From Pyropia yezoensis (lineage: Eukaryota > Rhodophyta > Bangiophyceae > Bangiales > Bangiaceae): DNA of 64,000 nucleotides. How positions within the stretch are numbered: position 1 is the stretch's first letter; each line of letters begins with the position of its first letter. A model generated the notes under the pieces. The model was not told where the DNA came from. It searched no databases and saw nothing but the letters and a program-made list of their open reading frames with translations. The translations under genes and the position numbers were made by a program. The stretch is from NCBI GenBank assembly GCA_009829735.1, contig CM020618.1, positions 25,455,122 through 25,519,121 on the forward strand, written 5' to 3'. This document shows, one piece after another, positions 11,751 to 21,988 of this stretch.

Positions 11751-12488
11751 ATGGCCGACCCCGTGGGCATCACCGCCCTCGATCCTGTCGTCCTCAATGA
11801 TGTTCCGATGGAGGTGCCGCCGTGTGCGCCCTCCATACCCCCGGGTGCTGTCCCGTCCGGCGACGATGTCGAACTTGCGTGCAAGGACTCGCGTAAGCGT
11901 AAGCGCTTGTACTTGGAGGGTATGATTACGGCGTCACCTCTGGCGGAGGCCAAGGTGCGCAAACTTCGTGTCGTCAGCGCGCGCGGCGCTGTCCACGTGA
12001 CGATTGCGGACGTCATGGAAAAGCTTGCGGACCTCTCTAACAAGGTTGCGGACCTCTCGTCCAAGGTTGCGGACATCCACAAGGAGATGACGGACAACCA
12101 CAAGGAGATAAGGGCGGAGCTGTGGAACAAGGAGATGAAGGAGAGGAACAACAAGAATCTCAAGGACCTCACCAAGCTCGTGCTGCCGATGCGGCGGACG
12201 CAGGACGCACTTGGCGGCCACCTCGTCGCCACGGCTGGAGCCGCCAACCCCATCGCACACCACTGGGAACCGGCAGATGATGAGGAGGTGCCTGGCCTGC
12301 ACGACCTGGTTGCGTTACCTGCGGGGCTCACTTGGGGCCGTATGTCATCGATGAACAACAAGCAGATCGACAGGATGGCCAGGCTGTTGAACAACGGCTT
12401 CAACATTACGGAGCACGACTCTCTGCCAGACCGTCGCAAGAAGCTGCAGCTGGCGTTCATTGGCGAGCAGGATCCTTCTGTTGCGTAG
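11751..12488 (+). CDS. Hypothetical coiled-coil protein (245 aa)
   Basis: I do not recognise this protein. The ATG at 11751 (gcgaaATGGCC) is chosen because the open frame upstream has no other ATG before a splice-acceptor-like site. About residues 1-45 are Pro-rich and probably disordered. A basic cluster DSRKRKR near residue 50 could be a nuclear signal. From about residue 80 to 145 there are heptad-like repeats (KLADLSNKVADLSSKVADIH), a strong coiled-coil pattern rich in Lys and Glu. A compact C-terminal part (RMSSMNNKQIDRMARLLNNG) ends at TAG 12488. It is intact, with balanced composition unlike the low-complexity DNA around it, so probably a real gene. It could belong to a mobile element; no partner genes are visible. 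Confidence 0.6.
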   Translation: MADPVGITALDPVVLNDVPMEVPPCAPSIPPGAVPSGDDVELACKDSRKRKRLYLEGMITASPLAEAKVRKLRVVSARGAVHVTIADVMEKLADLSNKVADLSSKVADIHKEMTDNHKEIRAELWNKEMKERNNKNLKDLTKLVLPMRRTQDALGGHLVATAGAANPIAHHWEPADDEEVPGLHDLVALPAGLTWGRMSSMNNKQIDRMARLLNNGFNITEHDSLPDRRKKLQLAFIGEQDPSVA

Positions 12489-13334
12489 TGCCGTATGGCG
12501 TAGACGGAGCGGGTAGTGATGCCGGTTCGGCCGTCTGATCCCGGCGTCAACGCTTGCGATATGAACATCACATGTTGGGTGATATATTCGGCTACGTGGC
12601 GCGATACCCAGTTTCATCGCTGTGCAGTTTCCGTTTGGTACTGTGCACGCGCTGTGCAACTGCGAGCGGTCCCTCTTCGCTCACCTCCGCCCCCACGTCG
12701 ACGCCCCCTCCTTCCCCCTCTGACGATCGTCCCCATCCACAGCGCCCGCCGCTGCCGCGCGGCGGCAACTAGCGGGCGCCACAGCCCAAACGGAGCCGGC
12801 CTCCGCGGCCGTCGCCGTCAGAAGGACACGCCGTTCCATCCACGGCCGCCCCGGCCTCTCCGTCCGTCGTGACGGCCGCGCCGCTGTCGCTCATGGCAGG
12901 GGGATTCTCCCCGGCGCCCGGCGGCAGAAGCCGCGCGCGGTGGCCGCGGCCCGTAGCAGCGGCGGTGCCAGTGGCGGCCGCACCCACTGCCCCCCTCCTG
13001 CCCCCTCTCACGACCGCAGCCGCTGGCGCCTAACAGCGGCAGCCGGAGACGGCATTGGAAGTGGTCGGCAACGTCGGCGGACCGTCTCGGCAGCAGCGGC
13101 GGCGGCAGCGGCGGCGGTGGGCGGCAGTTGGCGCCGGTGCGGTGCTGCTGGGCGTGTCCACCGCCCCCACCCGCGCGTGGCGGGTGCGGCGGTAACACGC
13201 CGCGGGCGGGGGTGCCGGGGGGGACGCTCCCGCTGCCCCTCCCCCGCTTGACCCCCCCCAGCGACGACGAAAGCCTCGGCGGTGGGCACGGCCAAGGTGG
13301 ACGTCACTCCGGCAGTGCCCGTGTGGCTGTCGAG
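12489..13334. other. GC-rich, Ala/Pro-biased stretch
   Basis: No confident gene. On the minus strand the last part (about 13255-13334, DSHTGTAGVTSTLAVP...) may be a second exon of the S1/mS28-like gene upstream of it; see that entry. The rest is low complexity on both strands. Confidence 0.4.
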
Positions 13335-13405
13335 CTTTGCCACAGGCGGGCGGCCGGCGCCGCAGCGCCAACCCCCCCCCCCCGCCAGCCCCCCCCCACG
13401 ACGAG

Positions 13406-13813
13406 TTACAGCTCCCCAAATGCGTTCTCAAGCGACATTAGCGACAGCGTCAGCGACGGCCCCACCGCTCCCCCCCGGGGGGGCAGCTCCCGCACCGCAA
13501 ACGGCACCTGAGTCTGAAGGCCAAAGTCGGCGAGCAGAAACCGCGCGCCGCGGGAGCGGCCGCGGCTCGCCGCAACGACCTTGCCGACGAGGCGCTCGCC
13601 GTCACGGAGGGGGTGGGCGGTGGGGTGGGCGCGGAAGAGAGGGGCAAACGCTGCGCACGCATTATCGTCGACGGCCGCGGCCGGCCGGAGTGCGCCGTTA
13701 GGGGGGGAAAGGCGACGTCCGTGAGCGGGGCCCCCGCCCCCACCGCCGCCGCCGCCGCCGCCGCCACCGCTGCTGACGTTGTGGCGATTCTGCCCGTGGC
13801 GGCGGTGACAGAG
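13406..13813 (-). CDS. Partial S1-fold protein, mitoribosomal mS28/bS1m-like
   Basis: The minus-strand segment is open between TGA 13816-13814 and TAA 13408-13406. After a Gly run and an N-terminal linker it reads FAPLFRAHP, then GERLVGKVVAA, LLADFGLQTQVPF and GPSLTLSLMSLENAFGE. The spacing of G..VVGKV, LLADFG..., and LTLSLMSLE matches the S1-type domain of mitochondrial small-subunit protein mS28, which I recall as VVGRI...YIDFGGKF...VRLRLLDLE. No ATG is in frame, so an upstream exon is missing. The stop may not be used: GAGCT|GTAACT is a possible donor (intron 13409-13335, 75 nt), joining to an in-phase continuation DSHTGTAGVTSTLAV. It lies just 3' of the PPR gene on the same strand. Family assignment is by eye. 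Confidence 0.5.
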   Translation of the reverse strand, partial: LCHRRHGQNRHNVSSGGGGGGGGGGGGGPAHGRRLSPPNGALRPAAAVDDNACAAFAPLFRAHPTAHPLRDGERLVGKVVAASRGRSRGARFLLADFGLQTQVPFAVRELPPRGGAVGPSLTLSLMSLENAFGEL

Positions 13814-13964
13814 TCAGTGGCGGGGGTGGTGGTGGTGGTGTTGGTGTTGGTGGTGGCGGTGGCCGTAGTGTCGCTGCTGCGGCGAGCCGCGACGGTGGCG
13901 GCCAGCACCCGCTCGGCGGCGGCAACACCCCCGACGCGGGCGGAAAGGTACGCCCGCAGGAGAA

Positions 13965-15218
13965 TCACCACCTGCAACCGCTGACAGATGCGGGTCGAGG
14001 CGGGCGCCCAGGGGCATGCCGCCAGGCCCGTCGAGCGCGCCGTCCGCTGCCCCCGCGACCGACGCCGTCCCGTCGGCCGCCGCTGCGCGCGGCGGAGGTG
14101 GGGGCGCCGGGGCGGTCGCCGCGGCGGCGACGGCGGGTGCCCGCGCCGCGAGTGCCCGCAACAATGGCCGTGCCAGTGCCGGCGTCGCTGCGGCGGCGGT
14201 GGGGGTGGTGCCCGCGGCGGTAACAGCAGCAACAGCGCGAACGGCGGCGACCGATGTAGTGGCGGCGGCGGTGGCGGCGCCCGCCGCGGCGGTTGGGGTC
14301 GGGGTAGGGGTTGGGGAGGAGGAGGGGGCGGCGGTGGCGGCGGCAGCGGCGTTGCCCGCAGGGGCGGCGGCCACCACCCCCGCTTTGCCCTCCTTCAGCC
14401 CCTCTGGCGGGTCGAACGGCACACCAAGCAGCGTAGCGCGCGTGTAGGCCGACGACGGGGGCGGCGGCACCGCCGCCCCCTCCGTCACCCCAACGGCGCC
14501 GGCGGCGCCCTTCATCCATCTTCTCTGCCCCCCCCTCCAGCGAGGCGGCGCGACTGGCGGCGGCGGTGGCGGCGACGTGAGCCTCGTCAACGAGCACCGC
14601 CTTGAGTGCCGCCTCTGTGGCGGCCACGACGCCCGCCCCGGCCACGGCGTCGGCAACGACCGCGTGGGTGGGCCGCCCCACGTACACGACCCGCGACAGC
14701 ATCCCGTCACGGAGACGGAGGACGGCGGGCGCGCCGCGGGCGCCGTCGCCGGGGAAGGAGCCCAGGAGCGGGGGGACCCCCGCCACAAACGACGGCGGCG
14801 GCCGGAGGCGGGTGAGGCCACCACCGCCAATACCGCCGCCGCCAATTCCGCCGCTGCTGCCGCCGGCCACTCCAGCATTGGCGACGCTCTCCCGGTTAAG
14901 GGCCGGCATGACGGCAACGTAGGAGGCATGCGGGCCGGCCGCCCTCGCGTCGCGGAGGCAAGTCTCCCGGTCACGCTGGTCTGGGGAGACTGGGTCCCCC
15001 CCCCGGGCGACGCGAATCGCCACCAGGCGCATCCGCTCGGCCAGCCGAAAGTAGTGGAAGGCGCAGGTGGCGTCGCCCACCGCGGCGGCGGCGCCTATCA
15101 TGGCCTGGTAGGTAAAGCCGTCGGGGGTGAGACCGGCGCGGCGCATCTGGTGCAGCGCGTCGTGCACAATCGACAGCGCGGCGGCGGAGGTGGCCGAGCT
15201 CCCCCGCCCGCCAATGAA

Positions 15219-15262
<44 letters not shown>

Positions 15263-15815
15263 TGCCGCTGCCGTCTCCGTCGCCGGCCGCGGCGTCGGTA
15301 CCCCAGGCCCGGACGTTGCCGACGCCCGCCCGCGCGCATGCCTTGATCAGTCCGTTGTACGAGCACCAGTCGGGGACGACGCCCGCGGCGGGCGTGGCTT
15401 CCCGCACCAGCTTGACGGCGACCGCCAGCCCAGCGGCGGCGGCCAGCCCCCCGTCGGCGGTGGCCGCCACGTCGAAGAGGGAGTTGTAGGTGACCACGTC
15501 AGGCGCCACGCCCGCCGCGGTCAGGCGGGAAAGAGTGGTCTGAGCCAGCGCCACGGCGTCCACGTCACCCCCCCGGTGGCAGTGCGCCTTGACCACCGCA
15601 TTGTAGGCAGGGAGCATTGCATGGGCAGGCAACGCTCGTGGCGTCGACGACGGGTTCCGCCCCTCGGTGACGGCGGCGGCGGCCATCGCGGTGGCCTCCG
15701 TGTCGGCCACAACCGCCTCGGCAACTGCCACCACCGCTGCCGCGGCCTCCCCGCCGCGCGGAAACGCCGCCACAGCCCGCGCCGCTGGCTTAAGGCATGA
15801 TACATCCTGATACAA
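13965..15815 (-). CDS. Pentatricopeptide-repeat (PPR) protein
   Basis: PPR motifs start near residue 69 (LPAYNAVVKAHCHRGG...LTAAGVAPD), followed by VVTYNSLFDVA...GVVPD and WCSYNGLIKACARAG. The third motif is split: its second helix (ALSIVHDALHQMRRAGLTPD) follows a Gly-rich insert encoded by the (GCC)n tract at 15222-15270. A fourth motif, GFTYQAMIGAAAAVGD, comes next. PPR proteins bind organellar RNA, so a mitochondrial or plastid role is expected. The start used is the first in-frame codon; the N-terminus has no clear transit peptide and an upstream exon is likely. After about residue 455 this frame turns Arg-rich, whereas other frames look more protein-like (PFDPPEGLKEGKAG near 14400; LQVVILLRAYLSARVGG near 13960). 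The true 3' end probably lies there, through frameshifts or introns. PPR identity is firm; boundaries are not. Confidence 0.75.
15222..15270. repeat. (GCC)n microsatellite inside the PPR gene
   Basis: About fifteen GCC triplets, encoding a Gly run on the minus strand. It falls between helix A and helix B of the third PPR motif. Confidence 0.9.
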
Positions 15816-16189
15816 GGCCTCAGCAGCACGAGTTCTCTACGTAACACACTCCAGTGCTTCATTTAACCAGATTGTGGATTCCATGTACACAACGACGCAA
15901 AGAGAGAGGACCAACCTGGTCACCCGCCATGCTAATCGCATAGAAACACAGCACGATGTTGTACGCGCATGATGCAATGACGCGCCAACCGCCAAGTATA
16001 CCTCTCCGACGCCTCAGCAGTCCCCAGCACGCCGCTTGTTGCGGACCTGGGCCATGGCATCTCCTCGAGCATAACCGCGAACGCCACAATGAGCGCCGCC
16101 GTCCACACCACCTCCGACTCGACTCCACCAACAGTGGCACTACTCACACCCGCACCATGGTCTTGGTGGACAGCCTCGCCAGAGTGGAC
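15816..16189. other. Spacer upstream of the PPR gene
   Basis: No supported gene. It should hold the 5' end and promoter of the minus-strand PPR gene, but no clear motif is visible. Confidence 0.4.
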
Positions 16190-16490
16190 ACGGCCAGCCA
16201 TGTGGGCACCGCCAATGCCAGCACAAGCACAACGCACAAAGCCGCCTGTCCCGCCACGCACGTCGGCGCGGCCGCCGACGTCGGCACCGCCGCCCAGGTC
16301 AGCACCGTCACACACACCGGCAAGGCCGCCCGCGTCGGGAAGGCGGCCCACGTCGGCACCGCCAACGACGCCTGCCCCACCTCGGACAACAGCACGGCCG
16401 GCCACATCGGCGCGGCCACCCGCGTCGGCACAGCTACGCACGACGGCGCGGCCGACAAGCTGGTGGCTGGCCGCGTCGGTGTGGCCAGAA
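16190..16490. repeat. Degenerate 18-bp minisatellite
   Basis: Repeated units of the form cacgtcggcaccgccaac, reading G-T-A-x-x-V on the plus strand (ADVGTA, ARVGKA, AHVGTA, TRVGTA). About fifteen diverged copies. Open frames on both strands across it are repeat artefacts unless expression is shown. Confidence 0.75.
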
Positions 16491-18119
16491 CACAATCCTT
16501 GTGCGAACTTGTTTGGAAGAACATATGTGGACTACTTCTCCGTCCCCAGTGGCGGACAATGCCAGAAAAAAGTGGCGGCTTACTATAGAACTCTCATTCT
16601 ACTTGAGGTCGGTCGAACGGAGATACAGGCGTCTGAAGATTGCGTCTTCAATAGTACTCCATGGGAAAAGTAGCCTCCCACAGCAAATGTCCTCGCGCGC
16701 TGGTTGGACTATTTGCCTTCTGGAACGCCTTTCCATTGGCTCGGAGGCGCGAACCAGGCGCGAATCGAGCCAGTCCCGAGAAGGTAGCCCGCCTACATCC
16801 TAACGTACATGACATTTTTCGACCGTCCGTTGGAAGATACGTGAAATTCTCAAAGAGAGAAAGAGGCGTACAACACAGAGACAAGCCGAGAAGGGAAAAA
16901 ACGAAGAGCACGAGAAGAGAGAGCTCGACGAGCTGCATCGACTACTGCCCTCAAACGACAAACTTCAAGTGCCTCAAATAATGAGAAGTATAAAAAAAAC
17001 TGCCACAAATGGACATGTTCCGTGTGCGGCGGAAAAAGTTTTCTGGGCCGCTGGACTGCAACACTGTGACTCCCTGCATACATGTCGAACACGTTCGGGA
17101 CCGACATAAAGCGTGCGAGTCGGAAGTAACGTATAGGATCCCATTCGGGGAACAGGGAGGATGCAAATGCTTGTTGGGAAAAATGGATCTCAGAGGTAAC
17201 AGAAGAGAAATGTCCACTTTTTCCATGGGCAGGACTTCCTTGCGTCCTCATATGCATGGTCGAGTATACGCGTCTTACTGTTGGGTCCTCTGCTCGTATC
17301 GTCGCCTCAACACCTCTCTTGTGCGGAAACCGACTCTTCCGGGTCCCCAGGGCAACCTTGCAATCTGGAACACGTCCGATTTGGTCCCGATACGCGGAAA
17401 TGGCGGTACTCAGTGATAGATCTGCTGCGCCGCGTCCGGCATGGCGCCTGCGTCGACATTGGCGTCGAAGACCGCGTCGCGGCGGAGGACGGTCGCGATC
17501 GTGTGCTGCGGTCCTCAAGACTAATCTGGGCAAAGAGAAATATGCCAGGAACCCGCACGACAGCGGATGTAAAATCCGCATGTGTCTCAGGTCAAGGAAC
17601 GCGACTGACCAGGCGGGCCGCCTGCGAGTGTCCTGAGTGGGACTGCAATGAAGTACGCCGGCAGAGGCAGCGGTCTTAAAGCTGCACCGCGTCGGTACAG
17701 TCATGACCCGCATAAACGACTCCGAGATATACTGCTTCCAGTTAAAAATGGATGTTGACGGTACGTGAAGGTGATGAAAAAGTCGCTGTCTGGACCAATG
17801 GTAATTCTCTTGAGCTGCTGCCTTCATGCTGGGTGTCGCAGGCGAACCGACGTCGTCCAGTCATCATCCGGTAAGCATCCACCCCTATCGTTCTCGTTCT
17901 TTCTTTTGAGGTTGCATCCTTTTCCGAAATGCATATTGGTCTTCTTTCTTTCATCTTGCAGCTTGTCGTGTTATGTGCTTGTACTAGCCTGTGCGCTTCT
18001 GCAGTAGTTGGACCCTTCCCCCCCCCGCCAACCGAGATCGCTCCGAATGGCGCCGCGTGAGCGACGTTCGGGCAGCAACTGCGGCCACGGCGACGGCACT
18101 GGGGGTGGACCCAATGCAG
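16491..18119. other. AT-richer region without a recognisable gene
   Basis: Composition is clearly less GC-rich than its surroundings. Short overlapping ORFs occur on both strands; the longest (minus, 16850-17827) has no recognisable domain and shifts from ordinary to Arg-rich sequence. Near 17871-17961 a gtaagc...ttgcag pair looks like an intron (17871 donor), but no coding exons flank it. Confidence 0.45.
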
Positions 18120-18491
18120 TGTCCCATCATCTTGGTGCCTCTCCGGCGCGGGCTTTGTGCCACGGGCCGCACCCGCGTTGAGGGTGACCGCTATCACGGG
18201 TCCCTCGTGTTGGTCTATGTAGCCGAGCTTGGCTCCCGACTATAAGAACTCGGGAGAAGAACTGAGGTTCATGACATGGACCTTCCACGAGACTCTGGCT
18301 TTGGAGTCCATCGTGCAAAGGGCAACATGCACTTAGTGCTTCCCAGCAAGACGGGGGTAAGGGTGCACCAACCAGTTCCCCGTGTAATCAGTTACAACAT
18401 CCACTTGTGCCACCGAGTTGGGAGGCAACATGACATAAAGGGCCGCACGCAATGTAGCACTAAGCCTTTCTGATACATTACAAGAAGGCTT

Positions 18492-18803
18492 CTACTGTGA
18501 GGCTGTCACAGGAGCCACATACTTTCCTTTTCCAAGGATGAGGAAAGTCTCCCCTTTCATCAACTTGACCAAGCACTCGGTGCCACTGGTCAAAGGCACT
18601 TGAGTCACAACAAAAGGGGTGCCCAAAAGCAGGGGAACCGACAAACTCTCCACTACTCCATCAGTCTCGTTTACCTTATGGGACCCCAGCCTATTTTGCA
18701 GGGTCACGGGACCAACAATGGGAACTATCCCACCGTTGATGTCGATTTTGTAGTTGGCCTTGGACCTCCAGCGTTGGAATTTCACTGCCTTAGGCAACAG
18801 CAA
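18492..18803 (-). pseudogene. pol protease-region fragment of family A copy 1
   Basis: Reads KAVKFQRWRSKANYKIDING and continues along the same region that follows the aspartic protease motif in copy 2 (34294 downward). It covers about 100 codons, then stops. The protein would be the C-terminal side of the retroviral-type protease. Remnant only. Confidence 0.75.
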
Positions 18804-18922
18804 CTGCGTATCAAGGAAGCGCCTGATCCAGTATCAAACAAGATACGGGCACAACACGCACGTCCTCTTGACCGACTTGGCCGAGGCTGCCGCTGTGAGC
18901 TTCGGTCGTTGAGCTCCAGCGG

Positions 18923-20871
18923 TCACTCGCTTCTTGCCGACTTGGCTTCGGAGGCTGAGGGCGAAGGGGAGGACGACGAGTCCGAGGACGACGTGTCCAC
19001 CTCCTCAGCCGAGGCTGTGGCCACAGCCGCCACCGGCCGCGTGCCACCTTCACGGCGCGAGCGTGCTTCGATCGTAGCCGACTTTTTACTTGCATTCTTA
19101 CCGAGTGGTTGAACGCGGTAACTCAATATAGAGCAGTCGTTTGCCCAGTGTCCATCAGCGTTGCAGTTTCAACACCGATTCTCAGCTCCCGGGAGTGTTT
19201 TCCCGACTTGGCAACTCGAGAGGTTGCCCTGGGAAGTTCTTACAGCGGCTGCCCCTTTTTCCTTACGGATCCAGCGAGCCTCTCGTGGCTCTCTGGCTTT
19301 GCGAGCCTCCTCTTTCGCCTTGGCCAACCCGGCCTGCCGTTCAGGGCGTTGCTCGTCCTGCAGCTTGCGGTAAGCCTCACCCCTACGGTAGGCGAAACGG
19401 GCCAACTCGGCCAATGTTGCCCGGGACGCATTATGCTCCCGGGTCTCCATACGGACCGACCAATGGAGACCTTCCACATAGCGACTCTTTACCACGGCTT
19501 GTCCAACAAGAAAGCCGCAAAGATTGTTGAGCTTGCGGACACGTTCTGCAAATGACAACTTGTCCTTGTTCTCCTCTTAGTGAGCCTGCGTAAACTCCTC
19601 GACTTGAGTGGCCAACGCGGCTTCATCAACCATAGCGCTCAACAACTAGTTGATGTGCTCCAAGTACAACGACACCTCACCAGCTCCTCCACTTTAGGAA
19701 CTGGGTATGACGGACATGATCTCCGTCCGAAGGTCGCTCTTTGTGAACTCCTGTAGCATATAAAATGCCATGCTTTCAGTTATGGCACTTTCGTCACAGG
19801 CTTTTGTGAAACGACGTAGGAACTCAAAGACACGGAGGGGGGGAGTTCCATTCCACCGCGCTTTGTGCCAAAAAAATAAGTTAGTAAAGTTCTTCTTGGC
19901 ACGGCCCATACCTCGGGCCTTGGCAGGACCATACGCCACCGACTTAATGTCGAGCGCGTTAGTCTCGCAGTGAGAGATCCTCTGGTAGACCGGATTGGCT
20001 ACCTGGATGTTGGGTGGCACCTCACGTTGAGGAAAAATGCGGTGCGGCCGAGGGGACGACTGAATCGAAGACTCTGCCGTCTGAACTGATGGAACAGGTA
20101 TGACTACCGGCGTTTATGCGGGGAACGCCCCTGTAGAGGGCGTTCGACCTGCTGACGTCAATGTGGCTCCCACGTTGGGAGTCACAGGAGTCCATTTCTG
20201 TTCCGGACGCTCCGATGCAGGCGTAGGGAGAAGAGCTTCCTGCGTCTGCTGGCTCGAAAGCCCACTCCGGTCTGAACATTAAGACCATCTGGCGAACTCG
20301 CCACCATCTGATCTAAAAGCGTCTTCGTTATCGTGACCACCAGGTCCGGCAAAGCCCGCCGCAACACATCAGTCGCCTCTCGACGGACAGTTTTCGCCAG
20401 GAGATGGTTTCCGACTCCAGTTTAGTCTCGTTCATCCTCCGGGAGTCCACCTGTGGGGCGACCACCGTCCCCAGGGGTCTCAACCGAAGGCTAGAGCGCG
20501 AGCCTAGAACCGACCAACGAAGGCCCGCCGTCTTCCGAAAGCCTAGCTGGCGATGGCTCCATTCCGAATTTGGCTTCTACATGAGGGGTTCCCGTTGAAG
20601 ACGCTTTCTGACCCTGGGACGTCCCCACAGGACTCACCACTCGGTGGAAGAACTTTGGGCCACCATCATCGGGGGTGTCACCCGATTAAACTCCCAACTG
20701 AGTTGGAATGGCCACTTGCCCGCCCGTTCTCCCATTCCTGCTGGCTGGAGGGACCGCTTGTCCCTCTGCGACCCCAGGTACATCTACCTGTGTCTCACCG
20801 GTCTTCAAAGGCACTGAAGTACGTGCGTCACCTGTGCACTTCTCAGACGACGGGGGGTCCGATCGAGCCAT
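18923..20871 (-). pseudogene. Broken gag of family A copy 1
   Basis: Begins at ATG 20871 (gccaacATGGCT context shared with other copies), with MARSDPPSSE versus MASSDPPSSG in copy 2. The capsid-like core is recognisable in pieces: PLRVFEFLRRFTKACDE (about 19820) and LHWSVRMETREHN (about 19450). The zinc knuckle near 19150 has lost its first Cys neighbour to a stop (TGA for TGG). Several frameshifts and stops. Ends with AKSARSE at 18923, as other copies do. Confidence 0.8.
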
Positions 20872-20970
20872 GTTGGCTAACGATCCGCACGAGACAGACG
20901 AAGACCACCGCTCCTCTGAGACAGAGGGCCCTCTACACCCGCGTGCACCCGGAGGTAAAGTTTACCTCTG

Positions 20971-20988
20971 TCCCCTGCTGCTCCACCA
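20971..20988 (-). other. Primer-binding site, family A copy 1
   Basis: Minus strand TGGTGGAGCAGCAGGGGA, 2 nt inside the 5' LTR. Identical to the site of copy 2 and of element B2. Confidence 0.8.
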
Positions 20989-20990
20989 GA

Positions 20991-21458
20991 TGTGGCAAGA
21001 TGCACTCGCACACACAGCACCCAAGTTAGAGTGGTATACAAGGGCTGCCTCCCCTGTCGAAAGAACCGATAGAAGTGCAAGTCGCACACACGCTCTCCCT
21101 GTTGTGGGACAATCCCCCACTACGAAACAAGATGATGGTGTGTGGGCCAACAGTTTCTTGGTCGCCACGGGGAAGCGAGGCCAAGCCCCGCTGTGCCTCC
21201 CCTTATCCCTTCAGGGTCCTCTCAGAATCTCGCCGCTCGGAATCTTTCACCCTAGCACCTGCCCACCGGACCATACTAAAAATTCAGGACCATAACATGC
21301 AGAAAACCCTCAAATACATGTTGGGTTTTCTATCAAGGAAAGTATCCCTGATCAAGGAAAGTTCGAGATCAAACACAAAGGGAGAAGCGGGTCAGACCAG
21401 CTGTCTCCCGCCCCTGTGTGGCGCGCCCTATCTCCTGCGTGGGGACTGTTCTGCCACA
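20991..21458 (-). repeat. 5' LTR of family A copy 1
   Basis: 468 bp, bounded by TGTGGCA...TGCCACA, aligned over its length with the LTRs at 36648, 50237, 59142 and 61743 but the most diverged of the five, including a changed 3' third on the plus strand. Confidence 0.85.
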
Positions 21459-21980
21459 GGGCGAACAGCGACTTCACTACGAACGGGACGGCGCGTCCCG
21501 TATGTGCGGACTACGGGGTACTCCCCGGTGACGGGTAACCCTCACCAACCCTTGCCAACATGGGCGGTGCGCACGGAGGCACCCCCGCAGATTGCGGGCC
21601 GACCCAACCGGTTGGGGGAGTCCATGTTCCGGTTGACCCAAGGACCCAAGGCCTACCAGGGAGCAGGCACTCGGGCGCCCGAGGGAGGCAACCGTAGCTA
21701 CGGGGCTACCCCGATGCGACCTCAAGGGGGGACCGGCACGTCCGGGTGTATGTTGTGTGGGGATCCCCAGCACTGGGTGTCTTCCTGCCCACTCATCCCC
21801 GAGGAGTCTCGGCGGGCAGCGGCGCAACGCAAGGCATCCACCGGGGGGTATCCCGCCCGAGCACCCGGACCCGCACCGGGTAGGCAGCCAGCTCCAGGTG
21901 GAGTACTGGCCGTCGAGGGGGCACCTCCTCAGCCGGATGTCCCGGCGGACAGCACCCTACCAAGGGCGGGAAACGAGTAA
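21459..21980 (+). pseudogene. gag C-terminal part, family D
   Basis: The frame is open from inside the adjoining LTR and ends at TAA 21978. A CCHC zinc knuckle, CMLCGDPQHWVSSCP (C-x2-C-x4-H-x4-C), lies at about 21746-21790 and would bind element RNA as nucleocapsid. The tail is Pro/Ala/Gly-rich. Capsid and matrix parts are missing because the 5' side was replaced by family A copy 1. Pol follows in the -1 frame, so the intact element may have used frameshifting or reinitiation. Confidence 0.8.
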
Positions 21981-21988
21981 GAGGAAGG

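Larger units (their letters stand above)
18120..21458 (-). mobile_element. Family A Ty3/gypsy copy 1, truncated
   Basis: Minus-strand element retaining 5' LTR (20991-21458), primer-binding site, decayed gag and the protease region. Homology to copies 2 and 3 fades near 18120, before reverse transcriptase; RT, integrase, aORF and 3' LTR are absent. It abuts the gag of family D directly at 21459 (flanking 5 bp GGGCG), suggesting it inserted into or recombined with that element. More diverged than the other family A copies. Confidence 0.85.

Noticed and set aside
16850..17827. Minus-strand 325-codon frame in the AT-richer region
   Set aside because: No recognisable domain, erratic composition, and overlapping plus-strand frames of similar quality; chance cannot be excluded.
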